A stretch of 64,000 nucleotides of DNA from Rhodoferax sp. AJA081-3 (GCF_017798165.1 NZ_CP059068.1:2914001-2978000); one strand, 5' to 3'. Positions 49,725 through 58,387 are shown, counted from the first letter of the stretch. Notes: generated by a model not told the origin, from the sequence alone. Numbers and translations: made by a program.

Positions 49725-50684
49725 ATGGACTTGTTATTTCTCGGTACCTCTTCGGGCACCCCCACCAAGCAACGCAACGTGACCGCACTGGCACTGGTGG
49801 CCGACAGCGGCAAGGGCTGGTACCTGGTGGATTGTGGCGAGGCCACACAACACCAGCTGCTGCACACCCCCCTGTCGCTCAGCGCCTTGCGTGCCATTTT
49901 CATCACCCATGTGCATGGCGACCATTGCTACGGCCTGCCCGGCCTGCTGGCCAGTGCCGCCATGTCGGGGCGCACCGCGCCACTGCCCATCATTGCACCG
50001 CAGGGGATAGAAACCTGGATACGGACGACCCTGGCGCTGACCACGGTGTACCTGCCGTTCACGCTGGAGTTCATCGCCACCGAAAGTTTTGGTGCGTGGC
50101 AAGACGCCGAGTGGCGCGTGCAAAGCGAGCCACTGTCCCACCGCGTGCCGTCGTATGCCTATAGCTTTGCCGAGTTGCATGTAGAGCCCAGCATGGACAC
50201 CGCAAAACTTGCTGCCGACGGCGTGCCGCAGGGTGCCATCTGGGGGCGCCTGAAAAATGGCGAGGATGTGGTTCATGCAGGGCGCACCTTGCACAGTGCC
50301 GACTACCTGTCGTACCCCAACCCGGTCCGCAAAATTGTCGTGGGTGGTGACAACGACACGCCTTCCCTGTTGCGCTCGCTGTGCGAGGGTGCGCAGGTGC
50401 TGGTGCATGAGGCCACGTACACACAAGCCGTGGCCGACAAGAATGGCGCGAGCTACCAACACAGCTCGGCGGCCAGCGTGGCGGCCTTCGCCCAGGCGGC
50501 AGGTGTTCCCAACCTGGTGCTGACCCATTTCAGCCCCCGCTACCAGTCGGATACCCGGCAATCCCCCTCCATCGCCGACATACAGGCCGAAGCAGCGGCT
50601 GGCTACACGGGGCAGCTTTTTCTGGCGGAAGACTTCGCGCGATTCCGGCTCAGCCGCTCGGGTCTGCTGGCGCGGGTAGTCTAG
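49725..50684 (+). CDS. RNase Z-like metallo-beta-lactamase-fold hydrolase (ElaC family)
   Basis: 319 residues. N-terminal DLLFLGTSSGTPTKQRN is the RNase Z start; metal motif THVHGDHCYGLPGLL (near residues 62-76), later VHEATYTQA and LTHFSPRY (near residues 265-272). RNase Z removes 3' trailers of tRNA precursors; related ElaC/arylsulfatase-type hydrolases have other substrates, and the EAATYTQ-type segment fits RNase Z or ElaC. Starts 38 bases after the VOC gene. Confidence 0.88.
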   Translation: MDLLFLGTSSGTPTKQRNVTALALVADSGKGWYLVDCGEATQHQLLHTPLSLSALRAIFITHVHGDHCYGLPGLLASAAMSGRTAPLPIIAPQGIETWIRTTLALTTVYLPFTLEFIATESFGAWQDAEWRVQSEPLSHRVPSYAYSFAELHVEPSMDTAKLAADGVPQGAIWGRLKNGEDVVHAGRTLHSADYLSYPNPVRKIVVGGDNDTPSLLRSLCEGAQVLVHEATYTQAVADKNGASYQHSSAASVAAFAQAAGVPNLVLTHFSPRYQSDTRQSPSIADIQAEAAAGYTGQLFLAEDFARFRLSRSGLLARVV

Positions 50685-50711
50685 CCGTGAGGCGGCATAA
50701 GCGCCTCATCT

Positions 50712-50769
50712 ACTACAGTTTTGATAGCGTTAGCGCTATATTTTTCGGGGGCTAGAGGCCGATTTGGCC
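50712..50769 (+). repeat. Dispersed hairpin-core intergenic repeat, copy I
   Basis: Hairpin ACTACAGTTTTGATAGC (50712-50728), spacer that includes a second small hairpin AGCGTTAGCGCT, then CGGGGGCTAGAGGCC (50746-50760), GATTTGG. Between convergent RNase Z-like and OmpA-like genes. Confidence 0.9.
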
Positions 50770-50774
50770 ACTAA

Positions 50775-51332
50775 CTACTTTTGAGGATAGGCCAGATCGC
50801 CGCGGCGGTTTTGGGCATGTGAAGCCTCGTCATGGCCGGTGGCCTGGGGCTTTTCCTTGCCAAAGCTCACCGCTTCCAACTGTGCGTCTCTTGCACCATA
50901 AATCTTCAGGGCCCGCACCACGGCCTCGGCTCGTTTTTGCCCCAGTGCCAGGTTGTATTCGGTGCCGCCCAGTTCGTCGGTATTGCCTTCGACCCGGATG
51001 CTGATGCCGGCATGGGCGGCCAGGTATTTGCCGTGCATCTCCAGCACCGGGGTGTATTCGGGCTTGACGGTGTACTGGTCAAAGTCGAAGTAGATGCTGC
51101 GTTTCTGGGACAGCGGGCTCTTGGGGTCCAGGTGTTCGGACAGTCGGCCTACGGGATCGGAAATGACGACCCCGTTGGTCACCGGCTGTTCCGCCTTGGT
51201 CACGGTCTGCGTAGTTGCGGTGTCGGTTGTAGTGGTGGTGTTGCTGGTGGCCATAGGCGTGCTGCTGCAGGCACCCAGCAGGATGGTGGTGGCGGTCGCT
51301 GCAAGCAGGGCCAGTCGGTGGATGGATGTCAT
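50775..51332 (-). CDS. OmpA/Pal-like peptidoglycan-associated lipoprotein
   Basis: 185 residues. Signal peptide with lipobox LLGAC, then a Thr-rich linker (TSNTTTTTDTATTQTVT), then an OmpA C-terminal domain (about residues 75-185) with SIYFDFDQYTVKPEY, VEGNTDELGGTEYNLALGQKRAEAV. It binds diaminopimelate of peptidoglycan and tethers the outer membrane. Not in a tol operon. Divergent from the response regulator; a PmrA-like box lies in between. Confidence 0.9.
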   Translation of the reverse strand: MTSIHRLALLAATATTILLGACSSTPMATSNTTTTTDTATTQTVTKAEQPVTNGVVISDPVGRLSEHLDPKSPLSQKRSIYFDFDQYTVKPEYTPVLEMHGKYLAAHAGISIRVEGNTDELGGTEYNLALGQKRAEAVVRALKIYGARDAQLEAVSFGKEKPQATGHDEASHAQNRRGDLAYPQK

Positions 51333-51405
51333 GGTGGTGTGCTCCTCGGTGGTGGTGTTTGCAAGGCTGGTCTGTTGTCTACGGTCTGGATTGTTCGGGT
51401 GCAGA

Positions 51406-51422
51406 CTTAGGTGAAACTTAAA
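51406..51422 (+). promoter_or_regulatory. PmrA/QseB-type direct repeat upstream of the response regulator gene
   Basis: CTTAGG (51406-51411), five bases, CTTAAA (51417-51422): two half-sites with 11-base period as in the YTTAAK-N5-YTTAAK box bound by PmrA/QseB regulators. It lies 50 bases before the regulator start, pointing to autoregulation, and 74 bases from the divergent lipoprotein start. Confidence 0.5.
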
Positions 51423-51471
51423 CCGCGCCGCAACAGCGTGAACACGTCTGCAAGTGGGCAAAATAGCCCTC

Positions 51472-52137
51472 ATGCGTTTGTTACTGGTTGAAGACGATCC
51501 GATGATTGGCGAGTCCGTGCTGGATCTGCTGCGTGCCGACGGGTATGCAGTGGACTGGGTCAGGGATGGCGAGATGGCCGACGTCACTCTGGACACCGAG
51601 ACCTATGACCTGGTGCTACTGGACCTGGGCCTGCCCAAGCGCGATGGCCTGGCCGTGTTGCGGCGGCTGCGCGCCCGCAAGAACCGCACGCCGGTGCTGA
51701 TTGCCACCGCACGCGACGCGCTGGAGCAAAGGGTACAGGGCCTGGACATGGGCGCGGACGACTACATCATCAAACCCTACGCGATAGACGAGCTGCTGGC
51801 CCGTATCCGCGCGCTGATACGCCGTGCATCGGGCCGGGCCGAACCCGTCTACGAACACATGGGCATCAGCATAGACCCCGCAACCCGGGAGGTGCTGGTG
51901 GAAGGCCAGCCCGTGACCCTGGTGGCACGCGAGTGGGCCATCCTGGAGCCCCTGTTGGCGCGCCCGGGCATGGTGCTGTCGCGCAAACAACTGGAGGACA
52001 AGCTCTACAGCTGGAAGGAGGAGGTCAGCAGCAATGCGGTGGAGGTCTATATCCACGGCCTGCGCAAGAAGCTGGGTGCCCACCTGATACAGAACGTGCG
52101 CGGCGTGGGCTACATGGTGCCCAAGGCAGAACCATGA
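51472..52137 (+). CDS. OmpR/PhoB-family response regulator (QseB/PmrA-like)
   Basis: 221 residues. Receiver domain (residues 1-115) with phospho-acceptor Asp51 in LLDLGLPKRDG and acidic pair EDD at 7-9; C-terminal winged helix (about 125-220) ending VEVYIHGLRKKLGAHLIQNVRGVGYMV. Overlaps the sensor kinase start (ATGA), typical of a translationally coupled two-component system. Confidence 0.93.
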   Translation: MRLLLVEDDPMIGESVLDLLRADGYAVDWVRDGEMADVTLDTETYDLVLLDLGLPKRDGLAVLRRLRARKNRTPVLIATARDALEQRVQGLDMGADDYIIKPYAIDELLARIRALIRRASGRAEPVYEHMGISIDPATREVLVEGQPVTLVAREWAILEPLLARPGMVLSRKQLEDKLYSWKEEVSSNAVEVYIHGLRKKLGAHLIQNVRGVGYMVPKAEP

Positions 52138-53501
52138 GCAACGCGTCTTCGTCCGGCATGGGGCATTCGCTGCGCGCGCGCCTGCTGGTGCTGCTCTTCA
52201 GCGTGGTGCTGCTCACGGCGGCGGTGCAGGCGTTTGTGGCCTACCGCACCTCGCTGGACCAGACCATCGAGATCTTTGACTACCAGATGGAGCAGATGGC
52301 CCTCTCGCTGCGCAAAGGTCTGCCTATAGGCGGCTACCTGGCCAATAGCTTCAGGGACAACACCGACACCAGTTTCGAGTTTTTGATCCAGGTGACCGGA
52401 GCGGGTGGCAAGACGATTTTCCAGTCATCCCCCGGCGCCGTGCTGCCGCTGGACGCTGCGCCCGGGCTCTCCCATTTCGATGCCGGTGGCAAGACCTACA
52501 AACTGTTTTCGCTGCAGTCGGGCGACCAGTTCATACAGGTGGCGCAAGACCTGTCGGCACGGCACGGTTTGGCCCGAAAGCTGGCCTTACAAGCGGTCAG
52601 CCCTGTGGTCGTCATGGTGCCGTTGTTGATACTGTTGGTGTGGTGGGTGGTCAGCGCGTCGCTGGCGCCTGCGGAGCGGGTGCGCAGCCAACTGGCCTTG
52701 CGACGCGCCGATGAACTGACCGAGGTCAATGAAGAGGGCCTTCCAGCAGAGATCGCTCCGCTGGTGCGTGAACTCAATCTGCTGCTGCACCGCGTGCGCA
52801 GTGCCTTCGAGGCGCAGAAACACTTCATTGCCGATGCGGCGCATGAACTGCGCTCGCCCCTCTCGGCACTCAAGCTGCAGGTGGAAGGCCTGCGCCGAGC
52901 CGGCGACGCAGTTGCGCGTGATGTGGCGATCGGCCGGCTGGCGGCAGGCATTGACCGTGCGACGCGGTTGGTGGAGCAGCTGCTGGTGCTGGCACGCCAG
53001 CAGGCTGCGCCCAGCGATCTGGCGATCAAAGCCCCGGTGCCCATAGCCCAGCTGGTGCAGAGTGTGGTGGGGGACCTGTGGGAGACCGCCAGCGCACGGC
53101 GCATCGACATGGGCCTGGTCGCCGCGCAAGACGGCACTGTGATGGGCCACAGCGACGCGCTGGCCATTCTGGTGCGCAACCTGCTGGACAACGCCATCAA
53201 GTTCACACCCGAGGGTGGCACGGTGAATGTGTCGGTGTTGGCGAACACCACCGGCATGCAGCTCGTGGTGGAAGACAGTGGCCCCGGCGTTCCGATAGCA
53301 GACCGGGCGCGCCTCTTTGACCGCTTCTACCGGGTCGCAGGGCCCCAGAGCGGAACGCTGGGTAGCGGCCTGGGTTTGGCGATTGTCAAAACGATTGTCG
53401 ACATGCATGGGGCCCGCATCACCCTGGACACGTCGGAATCCTTGGGCGGCCTAAAGGTCTGCGTTGCATTCGACACACCTGGCGTTCGGCCAGGCGATTA
53501 A
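52134..53501 (+). CDS. Two-component sensor histidine kinase (QseC/PmrB-like)
   Basis: 455 residues. Two transmembrane helices (about residues 14-36 and 158-180) enclose a periplasmic sensor of about 120 residues containing SLDQTIEIFDYQMEQMALSLRKG, then HAMP-like linker, phospho-acceptor His237 in FIADAAHELRSPLSALKLQ, N-box LLDNAIKFTPEGG and G-boxes DSGPGVP and GSGLGLAIVK. Partner of the preceding regulator. The last four bases overlap the convergent cytochrome gene. Signal not predictable. Confidence 0.92.
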   Translation: MSNASSSGMGHSLRARLLVLLFSVVLLTAAVQAFVAYRTSLDQTIEIFDYQMEQMALSLRKGLPIGGYLANSFRDNTDTSFEFLIQVTGAGGKTIFQSSPGAVLPLDAAPGLSHFDAGGKTYKLFSLQSGDQFIQVAQDLSARHGLARKLALQAVSPVVVMVPLLILLVWWVVSASLAPAERVRSQLALRRADELTEVNEEGLPAEIAPLVRELNLLLHRVRSAFEAQKHFIADAAHELRSPLSALKLQVEGLRRAGDAVARDVAIGRLAAGIDRATRLVEQLLVLARQQAAPSDLAIKAPVPIAQLVQSVVGDLWETASARRIDMGLVAAQDGTVMGHSDALAILVRNLLDNAIKFTPEGGTVNVSVLANTTGMQLVVEDSGPGVPIADRARLFDRFYRVAGPQSGTLGSGLGLAIVKTIVDMHGARITLDTSESLGGLKVCVAFDTPGVRPGD

Positions 53502-53980
53502 GGTGCCGGCCGGTCCGGGCCCTGCGTGCCCTGTGCGCGGGCGGCCAGGTAGGCATAGAGGTCGGCAATATGGGCATTCACGCGAGGCTCGGTCTGCCAA
53601 GCCGGCATGCTGAGCACGTAGGCCTTGCGTTGCACCAGATCGTCGACCAGGGCGTCCCTCGCAGCACCCTCGGGTTTGGTGGCTCCCAGTTGGGCGCTCC
53701 AGTCATACCGGTTGAGCACCAGGCCCACGAACTGGCGTGGCCCCATGTTGCGCACGGCGGGCAGCAGGTTGGGCGCACCGGCCGTGCCGGTGGCGGCCGG
53801 CCCGTGGCAGGCGGCACATTTGTCCTGAAAAACACGCCAACCGGCGTAGACCGAACCCGGGGGCTGGGCTTGCTGCTTCAGTGCCTGTGCGGGCTGGGTG
53901 TTTTGCACTTCTACGGCGCACCCTGCCAGCGCGACCAGGCAGGCTGCCGACAGTGTCGATAAAAGTCTTGGCATGTTCAT
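53498..53980 (-). CDS. Small c-type cytochrome lipoprotein
   Basis: 160 residues. The signal peptide ends in LVALAGC, a lipobox, so the protein is membrane-anchored. A single haem-binding CAACH motif (about residue 56) is followed by GPAATGTAGAPNLLPAV and a distal methionine in VLSMPAW. Likely a mobile or anchored electron carrier on the periplasmic side; the partner oxidase is not in this window. Confidence 0.88.
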   Translation of the reverse strand: MNMPRLLSTLSAACLVALAGCAVEVQNTQPAQALKQQAQPPGSVYAGWRVFQDKCAACHGPAATGTAGAPNLLPAVRNMGPRQFVGLVLNRYDWSAQLGATKPEGAARDALVDDLVQRKAYVLSMPAWQTEPRVNAHIADLYAYLAARAQGTQGPDRPAP

Positions 53981-54117
53981 CCCCTTTTAGTCACCTTGCC
54001 GACAAGGTGAATGCAAGGCCATTGTGGGCGGCGGGCGGGGTCCCGGTGTTGATACAGATCAACGACCGAGTCACCACACACCCAGAGTAGGATGGCACCC
54101 ATCTTTAGGGAGTGACC

Positions 54118-54402
54118 ATGTGCCGCAACATCAAAACCCTGTTCAACTTTGAGCCCCCCGCCACGGAGCTGGAGATACGCGACGCGTCGTTGCAGTTCGT
54201 GCGCAAGCTCAGCGGTTTCAATCTGCCGTCCAAGGCCAACGAGGCTGCGTTTGAACGGGCCATTGAAGACGTGGCTGCCGCGGCCCGTGTGCTGATTGCG
54301 TCCCTGGTGACCCACGCCGAGCCGCGCAACCGCGAGGTGGAAGCCGCCAAGGCACGCGCCGCATCGCTGGAGCGATTCAGTGCGCCCACAAAAGCTGTAT
54401 AA
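54118..54402 (+). CDS. DUF2277 family protein
   Basis: 94 residues starting MCRNIKTLFNFEPPATELEIRDASLQFVRKLSGF, the invariant DUF2277 N-terminus; helical, cytoplasmic. The ATG at 54118, with AGGGAG upstream, is preferred over an in-frame GTG two codons earlier because the family begins MCRNIK. Conserved Cys2 may be functional, but no activity is known for the family. Confidence 0.88.
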   Translation: MCRNIKTLFNFEPPATELEIRDASLQFVRKLSGFNLPSKANEAAFERAIEDVAAAARVLIASLVTHAEPRNREVEAAKARAASLERFSAPTKAV

Positions 54403-54439
54403 AGTGCCACCCACCCACAACCCCACGGAGACCCGCGCC

Positions 54440-54958
54440 ATGCACCCAGACACCATGAAACACAAAGCCAGCCTGTGGGAAGGTGAATTCGGCACCTCAC
54501 GCCACATCACCGATGTGCACTGGGAGGGAGACATCACCCAGCAGGAGCTGGCCGAAGTGGCAGAGCAGATTTCACCCGACTGGCAGACCGTAGACCTTGA
54601 ACTGGACCCGGCCCACCCCCAGCACGGCCAGACCTTCCGGTTGGTAAAAAGGCCCAGCGGGCCCAGCCTTGAAGACGAGGCCTTTGCACTGAGCGTGCTG
54701 GAGGCCGAAGACGAGCTGGAAGGCCACTATGTGTGGGTGCATTGCTGCCGCCACATTGACGACCCCGAGGGCGAACTGGAAGACGCCACCGGCCGCACCT
54801 ACCGCCAGCTGTTCAACACCATCATGTTCTGCGTGGAGTTCACCACGTTTGACGAGATTGCCGCGCAGTGCGACGAGCACTTTGGCACGGACGGCTGGGA
54901 CGAATACGAGCTGTACCTGGACGACGAACTGCCAGAGCCCGTCGCAACGTATGACTAG
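54440..54958 (+). CDS. Hypothetical acidic protein
   Basis: 172 residues, strongly acidic, cytoplasmic, no recognised domain. Segments of note: ASLWEGEFGTSRHITDVHW near the start and DELPEPVATYD at the end; HCCRHIDDPEG contains a Cys-Cys pair. It follows DUF2277 by 37 bases on the same strand, so the two may be co-transcribed. The stop overlaps the convergent gene by four bases. Confidence 0.65.
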   Translation: MHPDTMKHKASLWEGEFGTSRHITDVHWEGDITQQELAEVAEQISPDWQTVDLELDPAHPQHGQTFRLVKRPSGPSLEDEAFALSVLEAEDELEGHYVWVHCCRHIDDPEGELEDATGRTYRQLFNTIMFCVEFTTFDEIAAQCDEHFGTDGWDEYELYLDDELPEPVATYD

Positions 54959-55287
54959 TCCGTCGTTTTAGACGGTGTGGGTGCGCTCAATACCGAGCGC
55001 ACCTCATGTGCTTCCACATCCACAATGTCGGCGCTGTTGGTGTGTGAGCCACCGCTGGCACCAGGCCGAAAACCCGGGCGAAACTGCTGTGCGGTCTGGT
55101 TGAAGCGGGCAAAGGTGGTCACCACCGCGGGCTTGCGGCCGGTCACCAAAAACCGCAACACCAGCACGATAACCACCAGCAAGCCGGCCAACAAAACACT
55201 CAGCGCAAACACGGCTGCAAACACCAGCAGCACCAGTTTGACCACGCCCCGCAGCAGGCTGGCCACCGTATCAAAAATCAGATTCAT
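54955..55287 (-). CDS. Small membrane protein, function unknown
   Basis: 110 residues: two closely spaced N-terminal hydrophobic stretches (VVKLVLLVFAAVFALSVLL and LVVIVLVLRFLV, together about residues 16-48) then a polar Arg/Gln/Pro-rich tail (QQFRPGFRPGASGGSHTN). No family recognised. Convergent with the acidic hypothetical gene. Confidence 0.6.
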   Translation of the reverse strand: MNLIFDTVASLLRGVVKLVLLVFAAVFALSVLLAGLLVVIVLVLRFLVTGRKPAVVTTFARFNQTAQQFRPGFRPGASGGSHTNSADIVDVEAHEVRSVLSAPTPSKTTD

Positions 55288-55349
55288 GCTGGCATTTTGC
55301 CTCGGCTGCCCAAATCCACACGCTGGATTGTTGGTATCGGCGGCCCGTT

Positions 55350-55982
55350 TTACTCACGGGCGGTGGCCATCAGCGCGGCAAACCCGATGAATACACCGCC
55401 GGTCAGCCGGTTGAAGGCACGCATCACGTTGGCGCGCTGCAGGTAGACCGACAAGCGCTTGCCGCTGACCGCGTAAACCATGTACCAGCCCACTTCGATC
55501 ACCGTGAACGTGGCCAGCAGAATAGCGAACTGCGGAAACTGGGGCGCATCCGCGTGGATGAACTGCGGAAAAAATGCCGCGGCAAACAGGATGGCCTTGG
55601 GGTTGCTGGCGGCCACCAGAAAGGCCTGGCGGTAGATGGCGCCGGTATTCAAAGCAGGCATGACGACGGGCGATGTTTCGGCGGCGGTCTGGTCCTGCAC
55701 TGGCGAGCGCCACACCTTGATGCCCAGGTAAGCCAGGTAGGCGGCACCGGCCAAGCGCAATGCCTCGAACACCTGGGGCGAGGTCTGCAAGACCGCACCC
55801 AGACCAGCAGCAGAAATGCTCATCATCGCTAGCAAGGCGGTCATGCAGCCCAGCATGGCGACCACCGATGCACGCACGCCATGTTTGGCGCTGACACTCA
55901 TCACCATCAGCATATTGGGGCCAGGCGTGGCGGAGACTACAAATGTCATCAGGATAAAGAGCCACCAGGTGCTGAGGGTCAT
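55350..55982 (-). CDS. LysE/RhtB-family amino-acid exporter
   Basis: 210 residues, six hydrophobic segments, family signature [16 protein letters not shown] at residues 14-29 and [17 protein letters not shown] in the middle. RhtB-type exporters extrude homoserine, threonine, leucine or similar. ATG at 55982 is supported by the family start ([10 protein letters not shown]). Single gene. Confidence 0.9.
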   Translation of the reverse strand: MTLSTWWLFILMTFVVSATPGPNMLMVMSVSAKHGVRASVVAMLGCMTALLAMMSISAAGLGAVLQTSPQVFEALRLAGAAYLAYLGIKVWRSPVQDQTAAETSPVVMPALNTGAIYRQAFLVAASNPKAILFAAAFFPQFIHADAPQFPQFAILLATFTVIEVGWYMVYAVSGKRLSVYLQRANVMRAFNRLTGGVFIGFAALMATARE

Positions 55983-56145
55983 GGGATGTTTCTCTGTAGG
56001 GGATTGGCACCCAAGGCTATCAGATTGCGCATGCGCACTGCCGTGCAACGTCAATCTCTTGAATCCATTTGCAGCCTGCCTGCGTATTCAGTACAGCCGC
56101 GACATTTCGGCTTATCTGTTACCAACCCCTCAGGAGTTAATTCAC

Positions 56146-56709
56146 ATGGCATCCCGTACTACTACCCGCACACTCGCATCCTTCAGCCTGGCCCTCATCA
56201 TGTCTGCCGTGTCCGTGGCCGCCATGGCCGACGTCATGGTGGGTGGTGCACCCATGCTGGCGTCCAAAGACATCATCGACAACGCCGTCAACTCCAAGGA
56301 CCACACCACGCTGGTGGCTGCGGTCAAGGCGGCTGGCTTGGTCGAGACGCTCAAGGGCCCTGGCCCCTTCACCGTGTTTGCGCCCACCAATGCGGCCTTT
56401 TCCGCGCTGCCCGCCGGCACCGTGGAGACGCTGCTCAAGCCCGACAACAAAGGCACGCTGACTACCATACTGACCTACCACGTGGTGGCCGGCAAGTGGG
56501 ACGCAGCGGCCATCAGCAAAATGATCATGGATGGCAAAGGCATGGCCACCATCAAGACCGTGAGCGGCGGCACGCTGACCGCCAAGGCCAGCGGCTCCAA
56601 AGTCATGGTGACCGATGAAAAAGGTGGCACCGCCACTGTGACTATTGCCGATGTTTACCAGTCCAACGGCGTGATCCACGTCATCGACAAGGTGCTGTTG
56701 CCCAAGTAA
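56146..56709 (+). CDS. Secreted fasciclin-domain protein
   Basis: 187 residues with signal peptide ([20 protein letters not shown]) and one complete FAS1 domain: [45 protein letters not shown] (H1 motif), [13 protein letters not shown], and [14 protein letters not shown] (H2 motif). FAS1 proteins mediate adhesion at cell surfaces; bacterial single-domain forms are often secreted and of unknown role. Confidence 0.92.
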   Translation: MASRTTTRTLASFSLALIMSAVSVAAMADVMVGGAPMLASKDIIDNAVNSKDHTTLVAAVKAAGLVETLKGPGPFTVFAPTNAAFSALPAGTVETLLKPDNKGTLTTILTYHVVAGKWDAAAISKMIMDGKGMATIKTVSGGTLTAKASGSKVMVTDEKGGTATVTIADVYQSNGVIHVIDKVLLPK

Positions 56710-56720
56710 AGCTGCCAGCC

Positions 56721-56748
56721 ATGCGGCGGTTCCTTAAAATCGCCGCAT
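56721..56748 (+). promoter_or_regulatory. Hairpin covering the MYG1 start codon
   Basis: ATGCGGCG (56721-56728) pairs perfectly with CGCCGCAT (56741-56748) around a 12-base loop. The last two paired bases are the A and T of the MYG1 ATG (56747-56749), and no Shine-Dalgarno sequence is visible between loop and start. It may limit translation, or act as a weak terminator for the fasciclin gene, whose stop is 12 bases upstream. Confidence 0.45.
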
Positions 56749-57718
56749 GACTGCACACACCACCCCCACCATCGCCACGCACAGTGGCAGCTTCCACGCC
56801 GACGACGTTTTCGGCGTTGGCATTCTGATGGGGGTTTTCCCATCACACACCTTGGTGCGCACACGCAAACAAGAGCTGATTGACGCTGCCGATTTCGCAG
56901 TGGATGTGGGCGGCAGCTGGAACGTTGCCACTGGCCGTTTTGACCACCACCAGCGCGGCTTTGACGGTGCACGGCCCACACAGGACGTGGACGGGCAAAC
57001 AGTACCCGGTGTGGGCTACGCCAGCGCTGGACTGTTGTGGGCTGCATTTGGCGCCGCCTATGTTGCCGCCTGGGCCAAAAACCACGGCCACAGCCTGAGC
57101 CCCGAGGCTACCGCGGAAGTGGTCCGCTCCATAGACCATTCGCTGGTGCAGTACCTGGACATTGTGGACACCGGCAAGGGCGACGTGTCGCCCGGCATCT
57201 TTGGCCTGTCGTCACTGATTGCCCAGCTCAACACGCATTGGATGGAAGAGCAGGGCCTGGACGGCACGGCCAAGGCCCAGTTGCAGGAGGAGCGCTTTCG
57301 CGAGGCCATCACCATCACGCGCAAGTTTCTGGACCATGCCATCAGCAAAAAGGTGGCGCAGATCCGCGCCATGGACACGGTACGCAACGCGCCGCGCCTG
57401 CTGGGCGGCCGTGTGCTGCATCTGAGCGAAGGTGGCATGCCGTGGACCCACGTGGTGCTGCACGAGATGCCCGAAGTGGTGTTTGTGATCTACCCGGACT
57501 CGGACGGCGACCAGTACCAGATCAAGACCGTGCCCGTGGAAGCCGGCTCTTTCACCGCCAAGCTGGACCTGCCCCGCAGCTGGGCCGGCCTGCGCGACCA
57601 GGAGCTGGCCGCCGTGACCGGCGTGGCCGACAGTGTTTTCTGCCACCTGAATGTGTTTATTGCCGGGGCGCGCAGCTTTGAAGGCGCGGTGAAACTGGCC
57701 GAACTGGCACTGGCATAG
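56747..57718 (+). CDS. MYG1 family (UPF0160) metal-dependent hydrolase-like protein
   Basis: 323 residues. Opening IATHSGSFHADDVFGVGILM and GGSWNVATGRFDHHQRGF supply the DHH-like metal ligands; family-specific SSLIAQLNTHWMEEQG and PRLLGGRVLHLSEGGMPW follow. The eukaryotic homologue MYG1 is an RNA 3'-exonuclease of nucleus and mitochondria; the bacterial function is not settled. The start codon lies in a hairpin. Confidence 0.9.
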   Translation: MTAHTTPTIATHSGSFHADDVFGVGILMGVFPSHTLVRTRKQELIDAADFAVDVGGSWNVATGRFDHHQRGFDGARPTQDVDGQTVPGVGYASAGLLWAAFGAAYVAAWAKNHGHSLSPEATAEVVRSIDHSLVQYLDIVDTGKGDVSPGIFGLSSLIAQLNTHWMEEQGLDGTAKAQLQEERFREAITITRKFLDHAISKKVAQIRAMDTVRNAPRLLGGRVLHLSEGGMPWTHVVLHEMPEVVFVIYPDSDGDQYQIKTVPVEAGSFTAKLDLPRSWAGLRDQELAAVTGVADSVFCHLNVFIAGARSFEGAVKLAELALA

Positions 57719-57737
57719 GCAACACCGCCCCTCAGAC

Positions 57738-57796
57738 GCTACATAATCAATAGCGTACTAGTGAGATTTTTCAGGGGCTAGAGGGCGATTTTCCAT
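57738..57796 (+). repeat. Dispersed hairpin-core intergenic repeat, copy J
   Basis: Hairpin GCTACATAATCAATAGC (57738-57754), spacer, CAGGGGCTAGAGGGC (diverged core), GATTTTCC. The DTW-protein gene ends inside it: read on the minus strand the element encodes MENRPLAPEKSH and the TAG stop. Confidence 0.88.
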
Positions 57797-58387
57797 AAAC
57801 CCCCTCTGCTGGGCCACAAATCCGTCAAACGCATCCAGCAAGGCTTGCCACTTGGCGCTGTTGCCTTCCAGCTGCGCCAGCGCTGCACAGGTGGCCTCTA
57901 ACGTAGACAGTTGCCCCGGCAGGTGTGCCTTGCGGATCGCGTACCGGCCCTCAGGCACTTCCTTCAGTGCCAACCGTGGCAAGCGTTGAAGCGCAGGGCT
58001 TAGGTGCAGCATCTTGCGGCTCTTGCGCCAGGTGGCGTCCAGCACAACCAGACGGACCAGCGATGGATCCAGCAGTTGTGTGGTGTCCAGCGCCGCCGGA
58101 GTCGCGTGGCCCTCGTACGCGGAAGGCGGGTACAGCAGCACGGTGTAGCGCGGCTCGGGCATCAGCACTTGCAATGCCGTGTCGTCAAACACTTCACCCA
58201 CCGCCATGCGGCTCTGCTGCAAGCTCAGATGCAGCAGGCGTGCACTGTTCTTGGCGTGGTGCTCTTCCAGCGGGTGCTGCAAGATCAGCACCGCGGAGGC
58301 ATGGGGCGTGGGTGTTGCGAAGCGGCAGATGCAGGTGGATTGCGGGCGCTGGCAGCGGGGGCAAATGGGGCGAACGGATCTGGTCAT
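57758..58387 (-). CDS. DTW-domain protein (tRNA aminocarboxypropyltransferase-like)
   Basis: 209 residues. Zinc-binding N-terminus CPRCQRPQSTCIC (about residues 9-21) and the DTW box in VVLDATWRKSRKML; HPLEEHHAKNSARLL is another family block. Relatives (TapT/YfiP) make acp3U in tRNA. The start ATG at 58387 matches the family. The last 10 or so residues (NRPLAPEKSH) and the stop are encoded by repeat copy J, so the original C-terminus was probably altered by insertion of the element. Confidence 0.88.
   Translation of the reverse strand: MTRSVRPICPRCQRPQSTCICRFATPTPHASAVLILQHPLEEHHAKNSARLLHLSLQQSRMAVGEVFDDTALQVLMPEPRYTVLLYPPSAYEGHATPAALDTTQLLDPSLVRLVVLDATWRKSRKMLHLSPALQRLPRLALKEVPEGRYAIRKAHLPGQLSTLEATCAALAQLEGNSAKWQALLDAFDGFVAQQRGFMENRPLAPEKSH

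Noticed and set aside
7281..57796. The ten repeats as ordinary rho-independent terminators
   Set aside because: The hairpin arms are only five AU-rich pairs with no U-tract after them, the core is conserved far beyond what a terminator needs, and one copy is in a divergent gap.
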